64,000 nucleotides of DNA, from assembly GCA_015065785.1 (NCBI GenBank), contig SVPR01000006.1:1-64000 (forward strand). The letters are read 5' to 3'. Position 1 is the stretch's first letter. Each line of letters begins with the position of its first letter. The notes beneath the pieces were generated by a model. That model saw only the letters and a list, made by a program, of their open reading frames with translations, ran no database searches and was not told the origin of the DNA. The stretch is from Oscillospiraceae bacterium. Lineage in GTDB: Bacteria; Bacillota; Clostridia; Oscillospirales; Acutalibacteraceae. Both the position numbers and the translations under genes were made by a program. This document shows positions 23,781 to 32,085 of this stretch, piece after piece.

Positions 23781-25223
23781 TTAAAATTCATTTCTTATAG
23801 AGATTTTTTCGAGCGCTTCTTCGCGTGAAATTTTGCCGTTGTTGCAATCAATCATCAATTTAACATCTTCGTCTTTAAGTTTGTAGAATTGCCAGAAAAT
23901 ACCTGCAAGAATAAGACCAATGGTTGGTATCATTATAAATATGAACCACAAGCCGTCAAGGGTGAATTCTGATTGCTGAATATTCTGTGTAGCTAAATCT
24001 TTAAAGCTTTCTGCATTAACTTCCTGCCAACCGAAGAAACCAAGCAGGAACATACCAAGAGTACCGGCAAGAGCAGACGCCATTTTTGTAACGAATGTCT
24101 GAATCGCAAAAGTAATTCCTTTTGCATCAATACCTGTTTTAAATCTACCATACTCTGCACAGTCAGGAGTGAACATAAATATCATAATACCCTGAATTCC
24201 CAAAGGAATAGCACGGAGCACTGTTAAAATTATAAACAAAACTACATTCTGATAACCACAGAGCCAGCTTATTGTGCCGAAAATCACCGCTGCCCAGTTG
24301 CTTATAAGGAAAATTTTGCGTTTTCCATATTTTTCAACCATTTTAGGTACAAGCAGTGATGCCACAAGCATTGGAGCAACTGCTAACGCACCGACTAAAA
24401 GGCTGAAGCCTTCGTTGTGGAATAAGTAGTAAGATGCGAGAAGATTCATTGAAATCATAACATTGAATCCGCTCTGGAAGAAATAACCAGCATAATAAAT
24501 GAGCAAATATTTATTTGAGAATAAGTATTTGAGCATTTTTCTTACTGTAAATTGTTCTTCGTCATCAACATTTGTAAAGCGTTCTTTACCATTAACACAC
24601 ACAGGAATCATTGTAGCGAGAGCAACAACACTTACAATCGCTGCAGCAACGCCAAAGCTAAGACCTATTGCCTGACCTGTGATGATTGTAGGTATAACTG
24701 TTGCTATAGCACTGCCTGCACCTGACCAGATGCTCTTATATGAAATGATTGATGTTCTTTCATCAAGATTATCTGTCATAACAGTAACCATACCGTGAAT
24801 CGGCACATCACAAAGAGTGTAAACAGTATCCCAGATAAGATAAAAAATAGCAAACCAGAGAAGCTTAACCGTTTCGCCAGCACCATTTGGAATCATATAT
24901 AAAAGTGCTGTTGCAAGTGGAATTACAGGCAAAGAAATTTTAAGCCACGGTAAAAATTTCTGTTTGCTTTTGAATTTTGCTTTGTCAAAAATACAACCAA
25001 ATACAGCATCGTTTATTGCGTCCCATATTTTAACTATGAGCATTACTGTACCGGACTTTACAGGGTCAACACCCTGGAACAAAAGGTATGTAGTCAGAAA
25101 TGATGTAATCATTGTGTAAATCATATTCTGACCTGACAAGTAAAGATAATAACTTTTTCTTTCTTTATTAGTTGTACACCAACCAGCAGGTGTAAAGCTT
25201 AATTTGCTTAAAAGCTTTTTCAA
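23781..25223 (-). CDS. GPH-family (MFS) sugar:cation symporter
   Basis: Glycoside-pentoside-hexuronide symporters import sugars with Na+ or H+. The ~480-residue protein has 12 predicted membrane segments and GPH hallmarks: an early DAINDAVFG segment, the IWDTVYTLCDVPIHGMVTVMTDNLDERTSIISY loop, and MFTPDCAEYGRFKTGIDAKGITFAIQTFVTKM. The likely start is TTG 25223 after AAGGGGTG; a GTG at 25232 lies in that site. It follows the phosphodiester glycosidase gene by ~12 bp, so the pair forms an operon and may import a product released at the surface. Confidence 0.88.
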   Translation of the reverse strand: MKKLLSKLSFTPAGWCTTNKERKSYYLYLSGQNMIYTMITSFLTTYLLFQGVDPVKSGTVMLIVKIWDAINDAVFGCIFDKAKFKSKQKFLPWLKISLPVIPLATALLYMIPNGAGETVKLLWFAIFYLIWDTVYTLCDVPIHGMVTVMTDNLDERTSIISYKSIWSGAGSAIATVIPTIITGQAIGLSFGVAAAIVSVVALATMIPVCVNGKERFTNVDDEEQFTVRKMLKYLFSNKYLLIYYAGYFFQSGFNVMISMNLLASYYLFHNEGFSLLVGALAVAPMLVASLLVPKMVEKYGKRKIFLISNWAAVIFGTISWLCGYQNVVLFIILTVLRAIPLGIQGIMIFMFTPDCAEYGRFKTGIDAKGITFAIQTFVTKMASALAGTLGMFLLGFFGWQEVNAESFKDLATQNIQQSEFTLDGLWFIFIMIPTIGLILAGIFWQFYKLKDEDVKLMIDCNNGKISREEALEKISIRNEF

Positions 25224-25235
25224 ACAAAGCACCCC

Positions 25236-26642
25236 TTAATTTATTGTTTTTGTTGAATCACTTGGTTTTCTTGCTACTACCCACGCATTAGGTAAAAATC
25301 TGCCGGTAGGCATATTTGTAGACGGCTCATTTAAAATTTCACCCTCATAGGCTAAAACTGAAGATGAACCACCGTCACACGCACCTGCGTTGACTGCACC
25401 ATATTCTTCTAAAACATCGGCACAGTCACCCATAGTAGCGCCGAGAGAATAGCCGACCTGTCTGCCATCGACTACAAAAAACATAACAACGCCGTTTTCT
25501 GCCTGACCGATTACAGAACGGGGTTGAAGTCCCCAGCCTGAAGAGCCCTCAATCACCTTGTCGCCATTGATTATGAGCGCGGGATGATATTGAAAGGCGT
25601 CACGCATATTATGTTCTTCCCAGTCAGAAAATTCGCCGACTACGAGGCGGTCATCTTTATCGAAGCCGACTGTAATATATTTAGAGGAATATGTTCCCCA
25701 ATATTCACCCTGAGCTATGCATTGAGCAGTAACAACACCGCCGACACTTGTTCCGCCCGGGTCATGAAAGCCCGAAGCATTCATACCGATTACCGCGTCC
25801 TCTTTCTCAAGGTAATCACAAATAAATTCGCCTCGTGAATTTTTGTAATCAGTTGCGGTAATGTAAACTCTTGACGGGTCATCTATTAACACAAGTCTGC
25901 CGACATAGTTTGAAGTTTTAACTTTCAGAACAACAATTCCCTGTTCAATATCATTTATTAAAACTTCGTTGCCGTGAGAATCGGGTTCGCCGACTACAAG
26001 GTCTTTCTGACCTAAAATATCGTTATTTTCCTCTTCTTTATTTATATCTGTTTTACCAATATCAGTAACATCGACCTGCGCATCCATAATTTCATCTATT
26101 AAGTATTTCGGGAAGAAACAAGTTGCAAGCCATTTGTGCTGGTCAGTTGTCATGGCCGTTTCAATCCAGATGTTACGCCACTTTGTAATAAACGGAACAT
26201 TGCCGAAAATAACTAACGCATACATTGAAACAAAAAGTGAAACCACAATAACGCAAGCGGTTAAAGCCTTTATAAGCTTATTCATTTTTGCTTCTTTTTC
26301 TTTCTCTTTTCTTGAACGCTTGATTTCCTCTGCAGTAGGTGTTTTTCTTGATTGAGTCTGCCCTTGACTTGTGGAGCGTCTTTCCTGAGATCTTGTCTGA
26401 TTTCGCTGCACGCTGTTTTGTTGAGTGCTTCGGGTTACAGCAGTTCTTTCTGTATTATTTCTATTTACAGGCGGGGGTGTTCTGTTAGTAGAAATGTTTC
26501 GGTTTACAGCCTGTGAAGAAATGCTTGTTTCTTCAAATGCATTTCTGCCAAGAGCCTGAACAGTTCTCGCTCTTCTGGCTTCAAATGAATTATTCTGAAG
26601 CTTTTCGGCCTTTATTTCTTCTTCGCCGTTAATATCTACCAT
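25236..26642 (-). CDS. Membrane-anchored phosphodiester glycosidase (NAGPA-like)
   Basis: NAGPA-domain (PF09992) proteins remove sugars linked through phosphodiesters; in bacteria they are linked to teichoic acid or exopolysaccharide. Residues 1-120 are a low-complexity Arg/Gln/Ser/Thr-rich cytoplasmic part, ~127-147 is a single transmembrane helix, and the rest is extracellular. Key segments: VIGMNASGFHDPGGTSVGG, FQYHPALIINGDKVI, RSVIGQAENGVVMFFVVDGRQ and AGACDGGSSSVLAYEGEILNEPS. The start is ATG 26642 after AAAGGTGGTG, not the upstream frame opening. Operonic with the GPH transporter. Confidence 0.88.
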   Translation of the reverse strand: MVDINGEEEIKAEKLQNNSFEARRARTVQALGRNAFEETSISSQAVNRNISTNRTPPPVNRNNTERTAVTRSTQQNSVQRNQTRSQERRSTSQGQTQSRKTPTAEEIKRSRKEKEKEAKMNKLIKALTACVIVVSLFVSMYALVIFGNVPFITKWRNIWIETAMTTDQHKWLATCFFPKYLIDEIMDAQVDVTDIGKTDINKEEENNDILGQKDLVVGEPDSHGNEVLINDIEQGIVVLKVKTSNYVGRLVLIDDPSRVYITATDYKNSRGEFICDYLEKEDAVIGMNASGFHDPGGTSVGGVVTAQCIAQGEYWGTYSSKYITVGFDKDDRLVVGEFSDWEEHNMRDAFQYHPALIINGDKVIEGSSGWGLQPRSVIGQAENGVVMFFVVDGRQVGYSLGATMGDCADVLEEYGAVNAGACDGGSSSVLAYEGEILNEPSTNMPTGRFLPNAWVVARKPSDSTKTIN

Positions 26643-26849
26643 AAAAACACCACCTTTCAATATTTTTAATTCACTAGTCATTTATTTTATCATAAAGCTT
26701 TGCATTTTGCTATAGTAAATCAAAAATTTTATAGTTTATTAAATAATTTGTGAAATACTGTAATTAAGCTTCTTTGACACAAATTCACTTTGTGCAACTG
26801 CACCAAGTCTTAGTTTGTTTTTTTGTGTATCATAACTCACCATTTATCA

Positions 26850-26879
26850 TTGTAAAAGACTGCATATTTATGGTATAAT
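26850..26879 (+). promoter_or_regulatory. Promoter of the long-tailed transporter gene
   Basis: TTGTAA (26850-26855), 18-bp spacer, TATAAT (26874-26879), about 40 bp upstream of the ATG with an AAGGAG site between. Confidence 0.6.
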
Positions 26880-26919
26880 TAGGTAGTATATCTATGAACT
26901 TTTATAAGGAGTGCAAAAA

Positions 26920-29319
26920 ATGAATTTAAAAGAAAAAGCTTTGGGGCTTATTTCTGATGTAAAAGCACATTGGAAAACCCCTGCTAAAGGCAGATATATG
27001 CCTTTTAAAGAAATTGCCGCTTATTCCGGCGGTGGTATTGGTGCTTATATGATTATAACTATGGGTTCTGCTTGTCTTCTTGCAACAAGTAGTACACTTC
27101 TTTCAAGCACCTTAGGTGTTGACCCTATGGATATGTATGTAATGTATGTTCTTGCAGTAATTGCAAACATTCCGCTTACAGGTATCCGTGCAAGTATTAT
27201 TGATAACACCCGTAACAAAGCAGGTAAATATCGCCCTTACATAGTTACAATGGCTCTTCCTGCCGCTATTGTATGTAACCTTTTGGTCTGGTTCCCTTAT
27301 GCGAAGCTTTCAGACTGGGTAGGCGACGGAATGATTTTTGGCGAAACCAAAGCCTATGTTGCAAAATGTGCAATTATTATGTTCCTTAACCTATTATTGC
27401 ATTTCTTCTACTACTTCTTCTACGATGCTTATGAAAACCTTATTCACGTGCTTTCACCTAACTCTTATGAAAGAAGTGACGTTGCAGCTATAAAGAGTGT
27501 AGTTTACTCACTTGCACCTTCAATTGTCAATGCTGTAACACCTATAATTGCTTCAAATTTATTCCACACAAACACAACCGATATTCGTGTTTACAGATTT
27601 ATGTACCCGATTCTTGCTGTAGGCGGCCTACTTCTTTGTATGGTTGTTTACAAGCATACTGAAGAAAAAATTGTTCAGGCAAGAACTCACGTTGTTCAGA
27701 TTAAATTTATTGATGCAATTAAAGCTGTTGCTAAAAACAAATATTTCTGGATTATTTCACTTGCCGGTTGGATTGGATTCCTTGAAAGCGCTTATCAGAA
27801 TGTAATGTTCTGGCTCTATAACTACGGTGGCGCTTGTAATGGTAATGCATTTGCCCTTATACAAACACTTTATGGTAACGCTTCACTCTGGGGTATGCTT
27901 TTAGCACCTTTCTGTATAAGAAAATGGGGTAAAAAGAGTGTTTTAGTTGTTACTAATATATTTAACATCATCTTCATTTTAATGATGTTGCCTTTCACAA
28001 ACGAAATTCACAACTTAACAATCTGGCTTATTTTAGGTTGTCTTTATCTCAATGCATTTATGGGGTCATTTGCTCACATTCTCAACCCTGCTATTCAGGC
28101 AGATATCCGTGACTATCAGCAATACAAAACAGGCGAAAGAATTGATGGTGCTTTTGCAGTTGTTACAACTATAGGTACTGTTCTTACTCTTATCACATCA
28201 TCCGCGTTACCAATGATTTACGAGAAAAATGGTCTTACAAAAGAAAATGCCGCTATTGTTACATCAAACCCTGAAGTTCTTGACAGAGTTTTAGGTGAAG
28301 GTAAAACAGTTGGTCAACTTCTTTCTGAACAATTAGCAAACGGTCAGGATAACTACAACAATGCACTTTCTGCACTTTATGACCCTGCTGTTCTTTTATC
28401 ACTTATTAAAGTTCTTATTGTTGTTGCGGCAGTTGGTGCTTTAATGAATGTTATTCCGTACATCTGGTACGATTTCAACGAAAAGAAGCAGGAATCTGTT
28501 ATTCGTGTGCTCAGAATTCGTGCCATGTTTGAAGACTATGGTAATGGTATTCTTGATGACGAAAAGCTTGTTGAAGGAATTGACATTATCCGTAATTCAC
28601 AAGAAATGGCTACACAAACACCTAAAGTAATCAACAAAAAAGATTATAAAGGTAAAGAGGGCAAAAAAGCTCTTAAAGAAGATATTAAGTACAACAACGA
28701 AATTGAAATTGCTCAATTTGTTTGTGACGAGCTTAATAAATTCTCAACCCCTGCTTACCAGTTAGCAGTAGCAGAAAACAACAAGGTTTACTCTGCCGGT
28801 CTTAATAGTCTTTTAAGCTTTGATAAAGCTACAATCAAATCAGAAATCAGTGCTGCAAGGGCTATGTCAAAAGCAACAGCAGAAGAAAAAGAAACAAGAA
28901 AGCTTGCTGTTGAAATTGCAAAGAAGAAAATGTCATCTTATAAAACAATCAAAAAATACTTTACCGGCACAGGCGACCTTGTCGCTCCTGATTTCAATGT
29001 TCTTGAAGCTTGCTTTAACAACGAGGACGAGTGTGATGATAAGCTCAAGGCACTTTATCTTGATTTACAAAAATCTAAAAAAGAAAAAGATTCCAATAAA
29101 TCAAAAGATTTAAAAGCAGAAATAAAGACTCTTCAAGGCAAAAAGAGAGCCTTCAAAAAAGCAACAAAAGAAGAAACAGACAAACACGCTTACTTCAACC
29201 GTGCTGCAAAGGTTTACCTTGATGCTGAAAAGCTCATTAAACAAAACGAAAACTACAGCCATCTTGAAGAAATCTTTAAGATGTACGACGAAGCAAAAGC
29301 AAGAGTTGAAGCTCAATAA
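26920..29319 (+). CDS. GPH-type MFS transporter with a ~280-residue cytoplasmic tail
   Basis: The first ~515 residues form 12 predicted membrane segments with GPH-like features (KAGKYRPYIVTMALPAA, FYYFFYDAYENLIHVLSPNSYERSDVAAIKSV, NPAIQADIRDYQQYKTGERIDGAF). From ~518 the chain is soluble, highly charged and Lys-rich, with coiled-coil character (KKKMSSYKTIKKYF..., DLQKSKKEKDSNKSKDLKAEIKTLQGKK). Ordinary GPH proteins are 450-500 residues, so the tail is extra. It may regulate transport or bind a partner; I do not recognise it. ATG 26920 follows AAGGAG; GTG 26911 overlaps that site. Confidence 0.8.
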   Translation: MNLKEKALGLISDVKAHWKTPAKGRYMPFKEIAAYSGGGIGAYMIITMGSACLLATSSTLLSSTLGVDPMDMYVMYVLAVIANIPLTGIRASIIDNTRNKAGKYRPYIVTMALPAAIVCNLLVWFPYAKLSDWVGDGMIFGETKAYVAKCAIIMFLNLLLHFFYYFFYDAYENLIHVLSPNSYERSDVAAIKSVVYSLAPSIVNAVTPIIASNLFHTNTTDIRVYRFMYPILAVGGLLLCMVVYKHTEEKIVQARTHVVQIKFIDAIKAVAKNKYFWIISLAGWIGFLESAYQNVMFWLYNYGGACNGNAFALIQTLYGNASLWGMLLAPFCIRKWGKKSVLVVTNIFNIIFILMMLPFTNEIHNLTIWLILGCLYLNAFMGSFAHILNPAIQADIRDYQQYKTGERIDGAFAVVTTIGTVLTLITSSALPMIYEKNGLTKENAAIVTSNPEVLDRVLGEGKTVGQLLSEQLANGQDNYNNALSALYDPAVLLSLIKVLIVVAAVGALMNVIPYIWYDFNEKKQESVIRVLRIRAMFEDYGNGILDDEKLVEGIDIIRNSQEMATQTPKVINKKDYKGKEGKKALKEDIKYNNEIEIAQFVCDELNKFSTPAYQLAVAENNKVYSAGLNSLLSFDKATIKSEISAARAMSKATAEEKETRKLAVEIAKKKMSSYKTIKKYFTGTGDLVAPDFNVLEACFNNEDECDDKLKALYLDLQKSKKEKDSNKSKDLKAEIKTLQGKKRAFKKATKEETDKHAYFNRAAKVYLDAEKLIKQNENYSHLEEIFKMYDEAKARVEAQ

Positions 29320-29328
29320 AGACAACTA

Positions 29329-29370
29329 AAAACGGCTTGGTTTAATCAGAAGATTAAACCAAGCCGTTTT
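29329..29370. terminator. Strong bidirectional terminator
   Basis: Perfect 19-bp stem (AAAACGGCTTGGTTTAATC with its complement, AGAA loop) followed by AATTTTTTA. It separates the convergent transporter and Rrf2 genes. Confidence 0.9.
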
Positions 29371-29380
29371 AATTTTTTAT

Positions 29381-29806
29381 TTATATTGCTTCAATAATTT
29401 CAACATTTTTTTCTACAAGATCTTGAACCGAAATGCTTTTAAAATAATTATTGATTAAATTATCAACACTGGTCCACATCTCTTTAGTGTAACAGTTGTT
29501 TGCTCTGTTGCAGAAATTTTCACCGCAGTTAATACACGCAACCGGTGAAAGACTTCCCTCTGTTGAATTAAATATTTCATAAATCGAAATATCCTTTGCA
29601 TCTCTTGAAAGTCTGTAACCGCCTGAGATACCTCTCTGGCTTCTTAAAAGACCACTTCTTACAAGAGTTGCAACTATTGTTTCAAGATATTTCAGCGACA
29701 CATCCTGGCGCTTTGAAACCTCAGAAAGAGCCACAAAGCCATCGCCCTGATTTTGCGCGAGATCTATAAATATTCTAAGAGCATATCTACCTTTTGCAGA
29801 TACCAT
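29381..29806 (-). CDS. Rrf2-family transcriptional regulator (IscR-like)
   Basis: Rrf2 proteins sense Fe-S status, nitric oxide or cysteine supply. The winged HTH is clear: MVSAKGRYALRIFIDLAQ...VALSEVSKRQDVSLKYLETIVATLVRSGLLRSQRGISGGYRLSRD. Cysteines in CINCGENFCNRANNC could hold an Fe-S cluster; IscR-type proteins use three Cys in a comparable place. No isc or suf gene is next to it in this window. Length 141 is typical. Confidence 0.92.
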   Translation of the reverse strand: MVSAKGRYALRIFIDLAQNQGDGFVALSEVSKRQDVSLKYLETIVATLVRSGLLRSQRGISGGYRLSRDAKDISIYEIFNSTEGSLSPVACINCGENFCNRANNCYTKEMWTSVDNLINNYFKSISVQDLVEKNVEIIEAI

Positions 29807-29848
29807 ATAATTTCAAACCTTTCAGACTTTAACGGTTATGATACTGAA

Positions 29849-31633
29849 TTACATATCATTAAATCCTGCACCGCCAAAGAAGTAATAAAGCAAGTCGCTG
29901 ATGATTCTGAAAATTGTTGTAAGGAAATCGTTGAACTCAAGACCGCCTGTATATTCTTTTTCTTCACCATAAATTACTTCATCTATTGTGTCATAGAAAT
30001 AAGCTTTAGCTGCTTCAAATTCTACTAAATCAACATTTGTTTGTTCAAGAGCTTCTTCTGCACGAGAAATAGCATGTTGATATCTTGCAAATTGGTCAAC
30101 AGAAAGATTACTTGTATCCATCTGTTTTGCTTCTTCAAGGTCATTCATTAAGCCCTTTGAATTACGACCAACATTAAATTGCGGGAATCTGTCAGGATAG
30201 CTGTAAACATCCTTGAAATTTTCATCAACCAAAAGCTCTGAAACAAGCTTCATAATTACATCGTTAGAGCCTGTTTTTTCGTGGTCCTGATTATAGAAAT
30301 AGAATGTTGTGCAAGGAAGAAGTCCTGTGTTTGCATCAACTATTTTTCTTGGGTCACTATGGTCGTGGTTTGGATTTGTGCAGTTGTTATGTGTACGAAC
30401 ATAATCCGCCGGAAGCTTTTTGCCTACGCCAACGCTGTATGCGCCCATTGATGTTGAATCAAGCTGAATAATACCATCAGCGTTTACATCGTCCCAGGAA
30501 TCAACAATTTCATAAAGTGAAATATTGTAATCAACAATATCGAAAATTTCAACGCCCTGTGCTTTTGCTTCTGAAATATAAGCATCAGAATTACATTGTG
30601 CATTGTAATACCAATCTGCCTCTTCACGAATAACCGCACTTGCTTCATCGTTAAGATACATATCTCTGCATGCTTCGTAGTTGCCTGATGGAACTAAGCC
30701 CCACATAAGAGTTGAATATTTCATATAATCGTTAACGAGGTCAAATGCTACTGTATCAAGAATAGCATTCAAATCTGCATTCGGCATAATACGAAGAACG
30801 ATATTTACAAGGTAGCCTGCCATTTCATCTACGCCCATAAGAGCAGGCAACATTTTGCTATAAAGTGCGTCGTCATCATCAAGAAGTCCGTTCTGATAAA
30901 TCTCGCCAACTAAAATTGAGCCATCGAGAGCAGGAATAACATAAACTATTCTGTTAATATCTTCTGAGAATGCTCTGCCATTATCTTTATAAAGCTGCAT
31001 TACAGCATTCATAACAGATCCGCCCTGGCTTACAGGTGCTAAGTTAACCTTGTCTGAGCCTGAATCCTCTTTTACAAACTGAATGAAATCATAAAGCTCC
31101 TGTGCAGTAGCTTTCATATTGCCTAAGGATGCATAAGAGAAAACATAAAGATTCTCTTCACCCGCTAACTCAATATATTTATTAAGCGGTAATTGATCAA
31201 GTATGAAATCTTTGTCATAATCGCTTAAATCTTTAAATGAATCATAATACTTTGTTGCTCTTATGTCTTTTATGAATTTACCGTTTTCATCACTCTTTAA
31301 TTTGCCCATAAGCACATCGCCTAAAACACCTGAAAGTGCCTTGGCTGCTTGTTGGTCCTTATCCTGCTGAGTAATAAGTAATTTTGTTATCGGAACAAGA
31401 ACCTCTGTGAGAGCTGCGCCAACAATTTCGGTAGTGTCACTCATAAAGAATGGTGCCTCTAAATCAGTTGCTTTTCCGTCTTCATAATATTTTGTTTCGC
31501 TCTGGAAAAGACCGGGAACAATAATACTTGGAATTACATCATTAGTATTTACCGCATTTGCCGCAACAATAAATGTAGTAGAGAGCATAACTACTGATAA
31601 AACTAATGCTATAATCTTTTTAGAAATTTTCAT
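29849..31633 (-). CDS. Secreted lipase-like alpha/beta hydrolase (LCAT-like features)
   Basis: The 594-residue protein has a signal peptide (1-27). The start of the mature part, IPSIIVPGLFQSETKYY, recalls the oxyanion strand of lipases and LCAT-type enzymes. A later LAPVSQGGSVMNAVM looks like a nucleophile elbow in which the first Gly of GxSxG is replaced. NHDHSDP and FYFYNQDHEKTGSNDVIMKLVSELL could bring the acid/His part. The C-terminus has a helical region, then a hydrophobic tail (FNDFLTTIFRIISDLLYYFF). Substrate unknown; catalytic activity is plausible but not certain because of the altered motif. Confidence 0.6.
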   Translation of the reverse strand: MKISKKIIALVLSVVMLSTTFIVAANAVNTNDVIPSIIVPGLFQSETKYYEDGKATDLEAPFFMSDTTEIVGAALTEVLVPITKLLITQQDKDQQAAKALSGVLGDVLMGKLKSDENGKFIKDIRATKYYDSFKDLSDYDKDFILDQLPLNKYIELAGEENLYVFSYASLGNMKATAQELYDFIQFVKEDSGSDKVNLAPVSQGGSVMNAVMQLYKDNGRAFSEDINRIVYVIPALDGSILVGEIYQNGLLDDDDALYSKMLPALMGVDEMAGYLVNIVLRIMPNADLNAILDTVAFDLVNDYMKYSTLMWGLVPSGNYEACRDMYLNDEASAVIREEADWYYNAQCNSDAYISEAKAQGVEIFDIVDYNISLYEIVDSWDDVNADGIIQLDSTSMGAYSVGVGKKLPADYVRTHNNCTNPNHDHSDPRKIVDANTGLLPCTTFYFYNQDHEKTGSNDVIMKLVSELLVDENFKDVYSYPDRFPQFNVGRNSKGLMNDLEEAKQMDTSNLSVDQFARYQHAISRAEEALEQTNVDLVEFEAAKAYFYDTIDEVIYGEEKEYTGGLEFNDFLTTIFRIISDLLYYFFGGAGFNDM

Positions 31634-31738
31634 TTCTATCTACCCCTTTAATCAAAATTTCATTTGATAATATAATCAAAGATATTATAGCATATTTTTC
31701 CTCGTTTTGCAATATTTTATAAAAAATTAGTTGCAATT

Positions 31739-32075
31739 TAGTTGCAAGTGTGCAAGTGGCAAGAAATTGAAAATGGAAAATTGAAAATTGAAAATTGAAA
31801 ATTGTGGGACCTGCGGTCGGCGATTATAATAGTTATCCATAAAAACAAGAAATTCTATCATTTGAAGTTTGTATAAACTAAAAATGATAGAATTTTTATA
31901 TTTAAGTCTTAATATTTGTAATTAGTATAAATGAAAAAGTCAAATTACCGCTATAACCAATTATTATAATTACGGCGTAGCCCCGAAATTTTCAATTTTC
32001 CATTTTCAATTTTCAATTATAATTGCGTCGCAGACCCTTAATTCTGCATTCTGCTCTCTGCATTCTGCATTTTTC
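31739..32075. repeat. Heptad-armed inverted-repeat element (copy E), nested
   Basis: A TGCAAGT patch (31741-31760) is followed by a left arm of AAATTGA/AAATGGA heptads (31764-31804) and a GACC-TGC-GGTC mini-hairpin (31808-31818). The core hairpin pairs 31850-31863 with 31882-31895 (14 bp). The right arm starts ATTATAATTACGGCGTAGCCCC (31968-31984), with inverted heptads to ~32018. A second set, ATTCTGC x4 (32041-32073), ends 12 bp before the aspartokinase stop. This fills the 450-bp gap. Confidence 0.85.
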
Positions 32076-32085
32076 TGTCCACTGA

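Noticed and set aside
26134-26355. Plus-strand frame opposite the NAGPA-like gene
   Set aside because: Shadow of the transmembrane and low-complexity region on the other strand; no start signals.
30010-31600. Transposon or insertion sequence in the 18-34 kb region
   Set aside because: No transposase frame, no terminal inverted repeats with target duplication; the repeats are the heptad elements.
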